64,000 bases of DNA from Urechis unicinctus (lineage: Eukaryota > Annelida > Polychaeta > Xenopneusta > Urechidae). The notes beneath the pieces were generated by a model that saw only the letters and a list, made by a program, of their open reading frames with translations, was not told the DNA's origin and made no database searches. How positions within the stretch are numbered: the stretch's first letter is position 1; every line of letters starts with the position of its first letter. Position numbers and translations under genes: made by a program. The stretch is taken from NCBI GenBank assembly GCA_034190875.2, contig CM067345.1:27466811-27530810 (forward strand). The letters run 5' to 3'. Shown here piece by piece: positions 14,831 to 24,877 of this stretch.

Positions 14831-15155
14831 TATATATATATAGTTTTATATATATATATATTAATATATTTCATTTGCAAAAATAAACATGTATATATAA
14901 ATATATATATATATATATATTTACATATATAGATTGCATCTATATATATAAATATATATACATATACATGTATATAGATATATATTATATATATATATAT
15001 GTATATATATATAATATATATATACATATATAGATACATTTATAGAGGATATATATATATTTCTCCCTATCTATATATATATAGATATATATATATATCT
15101 ATATATATATATATATATACATATGTATATATATATACATATATATATATATATT

Positions 15156-15187
<32 letters not shown>

Positions 15188-15188
15188 A

Positions 15189-15254
<66 letters not shown>

Positions 15255-15300
15255 TTTATAGGCAAATGTAGGCAAAATCTGGCAGAACCTATTATATTTA
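14743..15300. repeat. TA array bracketed by a duplicated short motif
   Basis: A motif of about 30 bp (GGCAAAATCTGGCAGAACCT plus ATT) occurs at 14743 and again at 15271. The roughly 500 bp between are almost pure TA repeats. This looks like duplication of a TA array together with its unique flank. Confidence 0.9.
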
Positions 15301-18185
15301 TATTTACAGATAAATAGTTACAATATCAATACTACCAGTATATAAGGCTGACCGGAGTTTATGTGCATTCATTCTCCTGTCTGTCTTATTCACTCTGAAA
15401 ATGACATGCACTGTTTGTATACTTATGTTAATCTATATCAGAATACTCTGACAGGGAGAAAGAGTTATATTGAAATTTTTTTTTTTTTTCGAATAGTGAT
15501 TCGCACAATATGCCAAGCATCATTGATTAAGTGTTCTAATCATGCAATCGGATATCAAATTTTAGCGCTCTTTTTGTAAACGTTCAAACTAAAGCGATGT
15601 ACTTACTAATTTGCACTGCTAACGCGAGTACGTTTATTTTGACCTTAACGTCTTTGCAGATACAGTACTGTGCAAAGAACCGCTCTATTGATCCGCAAGC
15701 GATCCAACTGCGACATCCCCTATCTATCACCCTAGGCCGCAAATTCCTTATCCTTCCATAAGTAGTGCAATCTTGTAGAGTAATGTACAGACAGTTCGTT
15801 TCCCGAGGTCAAAACTACATGTTTCTTGTTCGGTTGATATTCTACAGGTTAAAGTGGAGCACCCAAATCCTTGCTACCATCAATTACAGTCATCACGAGT
15901 CTCACACACCCTCAAATCAATCTACAAGAAGCTATGGTTAACGTATCAACTAGAGTGATGTCTCTTCTACAGCAAATCTTTGTGATACAATGTGTATGCA
16001 ATGGTAATTACTGCCATATAAACTGAAGAACCACTTACTGGACAAGCGCTGTAAAGGCATCTCAGATAACATTGATCAATCGGCCGATTACGGAAGACAA
16101 AATAGTGTGCGTTGGTTGTTTTGGAAATCTACGTCATTTCGAAACCACGCCGATAATCGTCTCTTAGAGGAAGTTTAATCCAACCATTGATATAGCAAAT
16201 ACATTCCGCTTGTAATTGAATAATATGAGCTATTAAGTACAAGTCCGTGCCCCCATTGAATGCAGCAACAATCCATCTGATAGTATTCAAATTACTGGTG
16301 GTCACCCTAATAAATCCATGAACGGGAAAGGAGGTATGAAAACGATAGCATGCGGCTGAAGTTAAATCAGAGTGCCTCTAAAAGGGCTTGCGACTTTCCC
16401 CGCACCGTTTCCTTCCGACTTGGGCTGTATTCCTGCAAAGAGCACGCACTCGAATTTATCATATGCGGTTTGACCTCTTACGCTGTATCATCATCCCCAT
16501 TTACTTTAATACGACTGAATACAATTATATTCAATTAATGGATAGGTGCTCCAGTCGGTATCAGACGTTTGTTGGGGGCTGACTAGTGTGGTTTGGATTA
16601 GGTTGCCCGTTGCCTACTTTGCACAGTACCCTGATTCCACACTTATAGTCGCCAATCTGGCATAAGATTTGATACAGCTTTTAGTCGATACATTTAATAA
16701 TGATTGACTACTTGGTCAGCAAGACCAGCGATGTTTATCATATTGCCAGACACTCAGGCTCGGCCTTCTCGCACCGCTCACACTTCAACAGCAGTATCTC
16801 ATAGATTTAACCAAGCCAGCAACATTTACCCATTTATCTGTTTTTTACCACCAATTGACGGGTGATTGGAATTGAGTTGTGCAGGCCTTTGTGAGTTCAT
16901 AACCCTCTGCAAACATGCCCTGCTACTGAGCGTCAAAAGATGCAACGCCTGAGAGATTGTGCACTTGAGCTAACAGGTTGGTCCATCGCTGTACCTGCTT
17001 GCGTTAAACCCTGCAATTTATCAAGGATAAAGGCTCATAGCATTTGCGTTTGTGCGGTTGATAAATAAATCCGGACCCCGGCTGGCGGTGGGTTTGTTGA
17101 AAGTCAAACGGGCCAGGTGGTGGTATTTAGCGTCTTCAGACGGTCTGCTGTAGGATGTTTACGCGAACAATTCACACATCATCGTGACAGCCCCTGATGA
17201 TTGGTCGTGATGGAGCCATCGGTCGTGGACTAAGTGGCTACACAATATGCAAATTTCGATCAAGTCAGCACCACACTTAAGAGGTAAAATGGAGCTTCCA
17301 CAATGCTTCTTAAAGTTGTGGATTTGGAAGTTGATATATTTGTACAGTTAACACAAATAGTCCTACTCCTTTACTGAAGCATCCAATTTGTATACGTCAT
17401 AATATATTTAAACGGCGCTCAGCACATAGGATGCTTAAGGCTAACCAGTCGGATTTGATTCATATGATATAAATACAGAAGAGGCGTTTAGTGTGATGCA
17501 TTGTCATTAAATGGAATGATATGACACCTTGGCAAACGACAATCTGTTAGGTTAAATGTCGTGAAAAATACTCCAAACCCTGACAGTGACGTACACATGT
17601 AATATAATATCGAGTGGCGAAACATACAAGGCCGAAATTATTGTATTGGCGTAGATGTAAGAAAAACTGCGTGCGTAGCTCATATTCGTTGTATTGGGCA
17701 CATTTAGCTTCGTTTAGCTAACCTTTTAATTTTTTTATCCGATTCCAACAAACTGCGATTATTTCAGAGCAAATCATATATTGCAACCATTGTCTTCTAT
17801 CGAATAAAGGTCAGTTTTCAGCTGAAGGATGTGCCTGGGACAAATACAGCCTCACCCTAAGACTTGCGATTGCTTGAGGCGTTGCGACAGGCTTAATAAA
17901 TGCTTTATTGTCGAAAATACTAATGATACTTATAATACTAATGATAGTAACAATACTAATATTAGTTGATTTTCGGGCTCCAGGTCCCTAGAATATAAAG
18001 CATGCAATCACGTCGCATATAATACACGGTATCTATTGGTCCAAATTGCACCAGAGCTGTGTTTCGTTCATTTAAAGATGACGTGTTGTTTGAGGCGAAC
18101 ATACGACTGACATCGTCTCTTTTTGACACACCGAAAATATTTCAGTACATGTTATTGTTAAAAAACGCTGTAGTGTGAAATAAAC
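15301..18185. other. No gene recognised
   Basis: Mixed-composition sequence without a supported gene. A slightly GC-richer patch at 17070-17240 and a short ATACTAATGAT-type run at 17910-17960 are the only local oddities. Confidence 0.6.
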
Positions 18186-18189
18186 CCAT

Positions 18190-18520
18190 ACCTATGAACT
18201 GTACAGCTTGCAGCAATAGATTTGACAAATTCTACGTTTGACGTAGCAGTTTTTGCAACCCATTGGCACCAGGCGACATCAGACATGGATCATCCGTATA
18301 TAATACATGGTTGAAACAAATACCATTAATAAAACAGCCAGGGCATGATTGCAGCAACATATTTGAAAGATCATCGACGTACACGTTAAATAATATAGGG
18401 GATACAGTTTCACCTTGTCGAACGCCATTTGATACATTACAATATCGAGAAGATGCCACGAATGATGTGATTTTTAATCAGCAACCAATGATTATTGACC
18501 ATAACAGCGGTGTCCATTAA
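18190..18520 (-). pseudogene. Reverse transcriptase fragment of a CR1/Jockey-like LINE
   Basis: A minus-strand frame from 18459 to 18232 contains the RT motif B region (GVRQGETVSPILFN), then VYVDDLS, and then the motif C region as LYTDD, followed by LMSPGANGLQKLL. This order and spacing are typical of CR1/Jockey-group LINEs of invertebrates, in which motif C is usually YADD; here the Ala is Thr. Reading continues only in other frames on either side: a stop lies just upstream near 18481, and the frame ends at 18232. Only the palm core survives, so this is a dead fragment. Family placement below the LINE level is uncertain. Confidence 0.85.
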
Positions 18521-18610
18521 CGGGTTGAATGGCGTCACTGGAGTTATCTTACCGTCTTCACCGTCTTCGCCGTATGCTATTCTATGACTCGTTCGAGCTG
18601 CTCTACGGCA

Positions 18611-18840
18611 TTATTCCCTCTGTGTTCGATGGTTGAGTCTTGTCTTCTCGTTCAGCTTTTTAGAAAGCTCCAAGCGGGCTCTCGCCTTGGCGTCACTGGT
18701 TTCCGTGGCCACTTGCTCCAGGAAGGAGAAAACTCGCCCTTTTCTGTACCCTTAGCTTTATTCACGTCCAAAGCATCCCAATGCTGCGTCATACGAGCAT
18801 ATGCACCTTGATATAAACGTGGGTGTTGGAAAACCTCCTT
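18611..18840 (-). pseudogene. Broken coding segment, C-terminal part, charged helical tail
   Basis: Minus strand. Upstream part (18840-18725) reads as an aromatic-rich stretch (HPRLYQGAYARMTQHW). Near 18724 the protein-like signal moves to another frame that gives a Lys/Arg/Glu-rich helical tail (ARARLELSKKLNEKTR) and ends in TAA at 18611-18613. One indel explains the switch. No family recognised. It is the leftmost piece of the minus-strand block. Confidence 0.35.
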
Positions 18841-18984
18841 CGGACCCGGATATTCTAGAACAGAGCCATGCGTGCTCAGACCGGTTTCAGCTGGCTAAGC
18901 CAGAGCTATGTGTCATTCGCTCAATCGGCCTTGAGGCTGTTGACCGATAACTTAACGCGGTTGGTGTCTTCTATAGTTACAGTA

Positions 18985-19250
18985 AAGGTTCAATAAGCGG
19001 TGAAACTGACCTAGATACCTGGAAAGCATCCCCGCGTGTTCTGAAACTGATTTGGTAACCTATAGCCAACTCCAGAGGTGTGTCAAATATTTGGACAGCA
19101 GCTCGTTCCTTTGCCTTGGTAAATAATAACTGTTCATTGGGGCACAATTAACAACAATAGATACACCCAGAAGGACAAACTCTGCACTCACACTGCTTGA
19201 TAGCGCCATATGCAAAACTCTTCCAACATAGGCTTTTGTTTAATATTCAG
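18985..19250 (-). pseudogene. Broken coding segment, unidentified
   Basis: Minus strand. From about 19240 a frame reads GRVLHMALSSSVSAEFVLLG and continues to about 19140, after which the more protein-like frame shifts by one (for example TPLELAIGYQISFRTRGD) to about 19000. The mix of short hydrophobic and polar strands is beta-rich in appearance. I cannot assign a family. It lies between the 18611-18840 segment and the minisatellite and has the same strand as both neighbours. Confidence 0.35.
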
Positions 19251-19440
19251 AGAGGTCGGACTGGGTGCTCTCCGTTTTCTGTCTAGGTTCAGAGATACTC
19301 GTTTTCATTGACATCTTGAAAAAGAATAACTCTAACAGGAAGATCCTTGTTATCCCATAGCCTTCCTTGACTGAACCTGCAACTCATGCACAGTTCCGTT
19401 AGTAACACGCTTAGAGACAGGGTTAGCGATATCCCCATCT

Positions 19441-19862
19441 AGCATGTTGTGCGTGGTACTGACTTAATCAAGATAAACATTAAGCATGTTGTGCGTGGTA
19501 CTGACTTAATCAAGATAAACATTAAGCATGTTGTGCGTGGTACTGACTTGATCGAGATAAACATTAAGCATGTTGTGCGTGGTACTGACTTAATCAAGAT
19601 AAACTTAATCGTGGTACTGACTTAAAGATAAATTAAGCATGTTGTGCGTGGTACTGACTTGATCGAGATAAACATTAAGCATGTTGTGCGTGGTACTGAC
19701 TTAATCACGATAAACATTAAGCATGTTGTGCGTGGTACTGACTTGATCGAGATAATCGAGATAAACATTAAGCATGTTGTGCGTGGTACTGACTTAATCA
19801 CGATAAACATTAAGCATGTTGTGCGTGGTACTGACTTGATCGAGATAAACATTAAGCATGTT
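19441..19862. repeat. 42-bp minisatellite, 10 units
   Basis: Units start at 19441, 19483, 19525, 19567, a partial and scrambled unit near 19609, then 19636, 19678, 19720, 19771 (after a 9-bp internal duplication) and 19813, with a final start at 19855. Consensus begins AGCATGTTGTGCGTGGTACT and ends GATAAACATTA. Two subtypes alternate: TTAATCAAG/TTAATCACG and TTGATCGAG. Because 42 is divisible by 3, long frames are open on both strands with a 14-residue period. Confidence 0.97.
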
Positions 19863-20740
19863 GAAGGTGCTTATATCAATGAGCAGGTCATCCGTGTAAT
19901 CACCTGAATAAACCCACCGCCTATCGAGGCCGTCATCAAGACCCAATATAGTCAACACTCCATTGTCAAAGGGCGCAGTCCCATCGGGAATTATGAGGGT
20001 TATAACTCCCATTTTACAGCATCATCTTCCAAACCAAGACCTAATGATGAAGGAGGCTCTAACTCCAGAGGCCGGGTTTTATTTGGATAGCTTCTCCTTT
20101 TACCAGCTGTTTCTGGCCGCCATTTAGTGATTTAAACTTTTTCAAGATTGTACTAACCCACATTATACGTGATTGACCTTAGACCTACACATATATCGCC
20201 TGCAGTGTTGCCAATAGAATTTTGGAGGGGCACATGATACATAGTACTATGGATACATAAGCCTTTAGATTCAATAGGAATGGTACACACAAACCGGGAC
20301 TGCTGTGCACGCCCCATGTAGCAGCTGAGCAGCTGACACATCTCCTCATTCAGGTTCAAGCGGAGGACAGTACAGGGGCGTTCAAGGTGGAGTTATCCAG
20401 CCTGTTTGAACATGACGTGGTGCCAAACATAATCCACGATAAACTTATTGTTGGCTGGAGAACCAACCACATGCATTACTGACAGAACCAAGTAAATTGT
20501 GTGGTATGGCGCGCAACCTCCGGCTGTGGTGTTTCAGCGTTGGCTCGTTTTTCAAGGTGGTTCGCTACATATTGATTACATAAAGCAAGATACTGCGGGT
20601 CCAAGTACTGCTTTGAGATCTAACACACTGGAACAAATCTGAATGGAACACAGCTCCAGGTATCTCACGGATTAACGATAGTATTCGAACCTATTTTGGG
20701 CTATTCTTGGTGCTCACGCGCTGACCCACTCAGGGATACT
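19863..20740 (-). pseudogene. Broken minus-strand coding segments, unidentified
   Basis: Several frames read as plausible protein in order on the minus strand: about 20560-20400, then 20375-20153 (NLNEEMCQLLSCYMGRAQ... with SRFVCTIPIES), then 20140-20035 in two frames, then 20012-19863 (LTILGLDDGLDRRWVYSGDY). Frame changes and stops separate them. The last piece runs into the 42-bp minisatellite, suggesting the repeat expanded inside or at the end of this gene. No family is recognised; aromatic, Gly/Asp-turn-rich text suggests beta structure, which is only an impression. Confidence 0.35.
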
Positions 20741-20849
20741 AGGTACAGGCACAACCGGACAAAAAAACAGCTCTTATTGTGGGCGGAATCACGATAGGAT
20801 TAGTTCCGCCTCGGCTTGCAGTGTAGTAGGTGGCGGAGCATCAGGAAGA

Positions 20850-21168
20850 TTACTGCCCCACCACCACAGCTGTGGCCCATACTTTGTCTGCCATCCAACC
20901 AGCCACCTTTGCAGCTGACTTGAGCAGCCATGATATGATGAAGTCAATGATTCATGGGAAGGCAGCTGTTGCATTTCCGACCCTTCAGGACGTTTGCCAA
21001 GGAGTTCAGCTGGGTTTTTTTTATCCATTCCTTCACACTGGGCTTGTCAGCTGGTGTAGAGGTGGGTGCCGGGGTACATATCTCCCCGCATGTCAGAGCA
21101 AGTACCAATTTTGAGATTACCATCCCAATCTCAGTGAGAATGGAGGCGGTTGTAATGCCCTGCTCCAA
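20850..21168 (-). pseudogene. Broken coding segment with amphipathic C-terminal helix
   Basis: Minus strand. A frame from 21168 contains an N-terminal hydrophobic piece (SILTEIGMVISKLVLALTCG), a Pro/Thr-rich linker (TPAPTSTPADKPSV) and a basic helix. It hits a stop at 20944-20946. Just there a second frame continues with a Trp/Ala/Lys-rich amphipathic stretch (SWLLKSAAKVAGWMADKVWA) that ends in TAA at 20850-20852. One indel near 20945 accounts for this. The helix could be membrane-active or a packing helix; no family can be named. Confidence 0.4.
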
Positions 21169-21623
21169 AAAATGGTGCGGATACGCTCGGCTATCATCGT
21201 GTCATCGTTAAGAGGTCTGTTGATCGTTCCCCTGGTGCGGTTGATATGGGTCCGCAGCCATATCCGATTATCAGAGGCAGCTTTTAGTATTACGTGTCTT
21301 TCTTCCTGCAGCTCTCTCTGCAAGCTCACGCTCTTGGAGTGTCCTCTCTTCTTCAGCCTCTTCTGGCAGCCCCTCCAGCTTACGCTACCGACTGGCAAAA
21401 TGCTTGTCTATTTCGCAAACCCGCGATAGGTTGTTGACGAGCTCTTCCGTCTAGGTTTGCATAGTTTTGTCAAGTTCTCGGTATGAAAGACCATCTGTCT
21501 GTGTACACGTGTCGTTATGATCGCCCTCTGTAAAGCTTGTTTCAGCCGTGCCATCTTGCACAGTCGTTTGTAGTTCCTCTGTTGCTTTAGCTGCTTCTTT
21601 GCCACTGACTTTTTTCGGACCAC
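21117..21623 (-). pseudogene. Broken basic coiled-coil-like coding segment
   Basis: Minus strand, in the same frame as the 21624-22061 segment and separated from it by a single TAA at 21624-21626. It opens with a Lys/Gln-rich run (VAKKQLKQQRNYKRLCKMAR). A second stop occurs at 21408-21410, but an alternative frame across 21480-21310 reads as an acidic heptad-like helix (EEAEEERTLQERELAERAAG). The first frame resumes protein-like text near 21310 (RELQEERHVILKAASDNRIW) to 21117. Compensating frameshifts in a coiled-coil protein are the simplest reading. Confidence 0.4.
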
Positions 21624-22061
21624 TTAGTTAAACCTCAAACTTTCATGGCTGGCCTCCTCCGCACCAGGCTGACCGTACATTGTTACAAGCGGAAACGGGC
21701 TTCTGGTACGAGAATTTACTATACCTATGTCGGGGTAGTCCTTCAAACGTAACTCTCCTAAAACAAGCTCAAACTCTGAATTATCGTGCATGGATGGTTT
21801 GTGACAAAGTTCAGCTAATACATCGTAACAGTTATTGACGGCGCCTTTCACGAGCCTATCTTCCCATGATAATTCATCTATCTCAATGTCCTCCCCCATA
21901 GCACTCTGAGGAGAGGCCCGGTCACGACCCACCGTGCGTGTTTTTAGTCCGTACGTTTTTTGGGGAGGCCACGGCCGCCACGTTTTTCCGAAAACGTGGG
22001 TAGGGAGTGGCAAGAGCAGGGAGAGAGTACGCCAACGCACGTCACTCGCACGGTTGCGCAA
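21624..22061 (-). pseudogene. Unidentified protein segment at the head of the minus block
   Basis: Minus-strand frame of 145 codons. The first 50 or so residues lie in the CpG-rich core and are probably not coding; a better start is the Met whose ATG is near 21900, giving about 92 residues (MGEDIEIDELSWEDRLVKGA onward). The text is acidic then mixed, with Cys pairs (NNCYDVLAELC) and a PFPLVTMYGQPG segment, and stops at 21624-21626. The following basic frame is in phase, so that stop may be a nonsense mutation inside one longer gene. No family recognised. Confidence 0.4.
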
Positions 22062-22480
22062 GGTGTAAGTACGTGGCCCGCCTGGCCGTGAGCGGTTGCG
22101 TGCATCGTACGTTGCCCACGTGGTAAGTGAGTTGTACGTGCTTACAACTTGCTTACAACGTACGATCTCCGTGCGATTGCCACGTTATCGTACGGAGGCC
22201 GTACTTACACGTGCTGCTCACGTACGGTGTCCTTACTCACTCGCACGTGCTAAGTGCGCCGTCCGTAGAGCAAGTGACCGTGGGAAAAATTTAAAAGACT
22301 CACGGAGTCAGTGCGTGGTGCGCTCATTGGCTGTAGAAGGCACGCGCGTCACCCGTACTGTGGTGAATTCGTAGCCCGACCGCATCCCGAACGCAGCGAA
22401 AGTTCCTCTTGCACTAGAAGTGCTACGCGTGTCTGCGTGCTCCCAAATCCGTACTGTGGCGGTACTCATCACGTACGGAT
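21900..22480. promoter_or_regulatory. CpG-rich palindrome cluster between divergent blocks
   Basis: At least six CGTACG palindromes (near 21950, 22108, 22161, 22191, 22222 and 22469) and three CACGTG palindromes lie within about 520 bp, with many more CGTG/CACG words. The rest of the window is CpG-poor by eye. It sits between minus-strand and plus-strand coding blocks, where a bidirectional promoter or origin would be expected. The function is inferred from position and composition only. Confidence 0.4.
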
Positions 22481-22770
22481 CCCCAAATTTTGCCCACGTT
22501 TTTGCAAGTAGACAGCACGCACTTGCAAGTACGGCGGGTTGGGACCACGGCTTTAGAGAGTTCCTAACCAGCAACTATGCCCTGTGGACCTACGAGAGCA
22601 GACCCGCCTGGTTGTGCTCTTTCACAAAAAGGACCGTGACTCCTTCGAAGACGCCCAGCGTGAGAATAATGTGATCCCAACAAGGGAGGAACGTGCCGCA
22701 GTACGCCAGCTACTTGCAGAGGCTAAGCACGCAAAACTGCTGCTGAAGACTGGTCAACCTACTGCATAAG
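22420..22770 (+). pseudogene. First plus-strand coding segment, unidentified
   Basis: Two frames share this stretch. From about 22510 to 22600 the text reads STAGWDHGFREFLTSNYALW. From about 22600 a different frame is better (LFHKKDRDSFEDAQRE, then PTREERAAVRQLLAEAKHA) and ends in TAA at 22767-22769. An indel near 22600 explains the change. The C-terminal part is charged and helical. No family recognised. It is the first gene to the right of the CGTACG-rich core. Confidence 0.35.
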
Positions 22771-22929
22771 CCGTTGACCGCGATTGACAATATCTTGCTC
22801 CTGGCCAGTTGAAAAGCAGCTGTGTAATCGGTTGCCAGGTTAGGTAAGATTATCTGGGCTGTCATAGCTTGGGGTCAGGCCCGTCATTACCTTGGTGTGC
22901 AACGCCTGACAATTGACCAGGTTTAATTT

Positions 22930-23228
22930 ATGACTGACCAAGATATCAACAAGCTGTACGTACGATACGGGACTCGGCTAGGTGCTAGCATGACGCGCAC
23001 TCTAGGTCCGCTAGGGGCAGGTTGCGTGACGTCACACTTGCTGCACGGCCTCAGTTCTACAGCTATATCAGGTATTGCTTGTATGTTTCTGCCAATCCCA
23101 TTCGAACACCAGCCAAAGCTAATTGCAGACATATAGGCGACCAGTTTGTTGGGCACTGCTACTTGCGAGCTACATCACTTCTATGGAATGTACGCAGCTC
23201 CGCTTACAGCGGCCTTAACAACGGCTAA
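22930..23228 (+). pseudogene. Short unidentified plus-strand ORF, frameshifted
   Basis: ATG at 22930 opens a frame beginning MTDQDINKLYVRYGTRLG with a Gly/Leu-rich middle, stopping at 23134-23136. An overlapping frame from about 23110 (IGDQFVGHCYLRATSLLWNV) continues to TAA at 23226-23228. The two together would make a small protein of about 100 residues. No family is recognised. Confidence 0.3.
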
Positions 23229-23252
23229 GCACTTTCTATTCAGTAAGCAAAC

Positions 23253-23471
23253 ATGTCATCGGAGATAACGAACCAACCACTTGCAGCAGAGACAACGTAT
23301 CGACCGGGCCCGATAGGCTCGGCGGAGGCAGTAGAGAGGGTGAATAGTGAACCCACAAAAAACGCTTAAAGGGTTGTTGCAGGGCGAAAGGGCGTTTCAG
23401 CTCGAAAAGCCAATCGGAATAAGGTTCTTAGAGAGCTCCGTGAGGCTAAGGCCACGCTTATATCGGCATGA
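23253..23471 (+). pseudogene. Small basic protein ORF with one in-frame stop
   Basis: ATG at 23253 gives 38 codons (MSSEITNQPLAAETTYRPGP onward) to a TAA at 23367-23369. The same frame continues for 33 more codons as a strongly basic segment (GRKGVSARKANRNKVLRELR) to TGA at 23469-23471. The continuity of frame and style suggests one protein of about 72 residues with a nonsense mutation. A basic C-terminus could bind nucleic acid. No family recognised. Confidence 0.4.
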
Positions 23472-23477
23472 TAAGGG

Positions 23478-23651
23478 GAAATTGCCTTGATAGAAAAGCC
23501 CCATCCCACGATCCCATGGAAAGGCCTTTTCTTATTTTTGGCTGACAGCTACATGGGCGCCCTGGGTTGTGAGTGGTTTATTGTTGCTTGGATTAGCATG
23601 GTGGGTCAGGTTTTATTCGAAAACACACTGCGCCCCCCCTGTCGCGGCTGA
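23478..23651 (+). pseudogene. Hydrophobic segment, possible membrane protein remnant
   Basis: A 57-codon open frame without ATG near its start reads a short polar N-terminus (IALIEKPHPTIPWKG) followed by about 30 residues rich in Phe, Leu, Trp, Ala and Val, long enough for one membrane span, then TGA at 23649-23651. It lies between two ATG-started ORFs on the same strand. Weak as a gene by itself. Confidence 0.25.
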
Positions 23652-23657
23652 TCACAA

Positions 23658-23954
23658 ATGTCTGCCACAACCAATGGTAGCCCAGGACATAAAATTAAAG
23701 GATCCCTTTCATATGGTTTAAGGTCAACCCGACAAAATGACAACACTAAGTGCTGGTGGAAAAATGCTGGTCAACGAGATGTACCACAGTACAGCTATTT
23801 CAAGCTCGGCAAGATGACTCTGAGAGGGGCAATCCCTAAACTTAAGTTCACGCCACGCGACCTGGCCATGGCTGTTGCTGACGTAGTACTAGCCAATGCC
23901 ACAAAGGAGATGCTAATTAAACAAAGAATTAGACCAGTCGATGTACTGAAGTAA
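23658..23954 (+). CDS. Intact 98-residue basic ORF of the island, unidentified
   Basis: ATG at 23658 to stop after codon 98, one of the few unbroken frames in the island. Residues 1-30 are Gly/Ser/Thr-rich and polar, residues 31-60 carry Trp-Trp, Tyr and Lys, and residues 65-95 form a likely helix (PRDLAMAVADVVLANATKEM) ending in a basic tail. It starts 7 bp after the preceding stop, giving viral-style tight spacing. No family can be named. Survival of the frame could be chance over 297 bp. Confidence 0.45.
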   Translation: MSATTNGSPGHKIKGSLSYGLRSTRQNDNTKCWWKNAGQRDVPQYSYFKLGKMTLRGAIPKLKFTPRDLAMAVADVVLANATKEMLIKQRIRPVDVLK

Positions 23955-23980
23955 ACACATCGCCTCGAGAGCAATGCTCG

Positions 23981-24360
23981 TTAGATATGCCCTTTATACT
24001 CGCTGTGTTACAAAACTCCCAAGTGGACGCGGTATGTAAACACCATGATGCAGCAATCGAGCAGCTTCAAGCTGTTGTCGTTGCAATAAGCAAAGGGATG
24101 ACCCGCTTGACTGGAAAATATGCTATAAAGACCAAAAGCCCTCTTCCCTGGTCCCAGGGCACTTGGTCGGGCTCAAAGAGCAAAAGCTTTCCTCTGGCGT
24201 TGGTGTTTGTTACCTCTACCAGCCTGGTGAGCTGGAACAGGGCCGCCGTCGTGCAATTGATACTGTGCGGTTAATATCTACTGGCTTGGATGCTCTGTCA
24301 CTAAACCTGATGAACGTGGGCTCTACTATTCGTTGGATGGACCACTCCGTGGTTTTGTAA
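23981..24360 (+). pseudogene. Last plus-strand coding segment, frameshifted
   Basis: ATG at 23981 or 23987 leads into a helical stretch (HHDAAIEQLQAVVVAISKGM) and continues to about 24160. From there an overlapping frame is more protein-like (GVGVCYLYQPGELEQGRRRA, then an amphipathic segment) to TAA at 24358-24360. One indel near 24160 would unite them into about 125 residues. It follows the 98-codon ORF by 26 bp. No family recognised. Confidence 0.4.
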
Positions 24361-24877
24361 AGGTGGAGCTACTTATGGTGCCTCCTGACACTTAGCTGCC
24401 ACCAGATGGTGTTCTCACTTAAGGATTTGTGCAGCTCCTCCTTTTAGGTTGCACTCTAGGCAGGTCAGTAGAATGTTCCCCCGACAATGTTCTCTGTCGT
24501 TGTCCAGTTGACCAAAGCAGAACTGTACTCGGGAAATAACAACGACGTGACTACCCTTCTTTTTCACTGCATGTACCGGGTCGACCATGTCTAGTAGTAG
24601 TGGTAAAGATAGCCACATCCATAACACATCCCGGCCCCACAGATGGTACAAGTATTATTGACTGCGCCATGTTTAATGGCCTCTGTATGGTATACGCACG
24701 TTTTATACAAGCATGATCTATAACAGTTGCTTGTCTTCTCAAGCATTATACTTAGGCGGCGGTTAAATGGTTTGACAGGCACTGGTATTTTATACATATC
24801 GTTCTTCTTAATAAAACATTATTTTCAAACTATGCTATGTTATCATAACCCCGCGTCTGCATCTTTTTTCTTACGGC

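Larger units (their letters stand above)
18540..24830. other. Decayed, densely coding island with divergent gene blocks (virus- or Polinton-like plan)
   Basis: This stretch is richer in GC than its flanks and in nearly every part one frame looks like real protein, but with frequent frame changes and stops. Coding sense is minus from about 18611 to 22061 and plus from about 22420 to 24360, diverging around a CpG-rich core. Plus-strand frames are short, ATG-started and closely spaced. I recognise no polymerase, integrase, ATPase, protease or capsid motif, so the element cannot be named. Alternatives are a decayed host locus or a DNA transposon with unfamiliar cargo. Confidence 0.4.
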
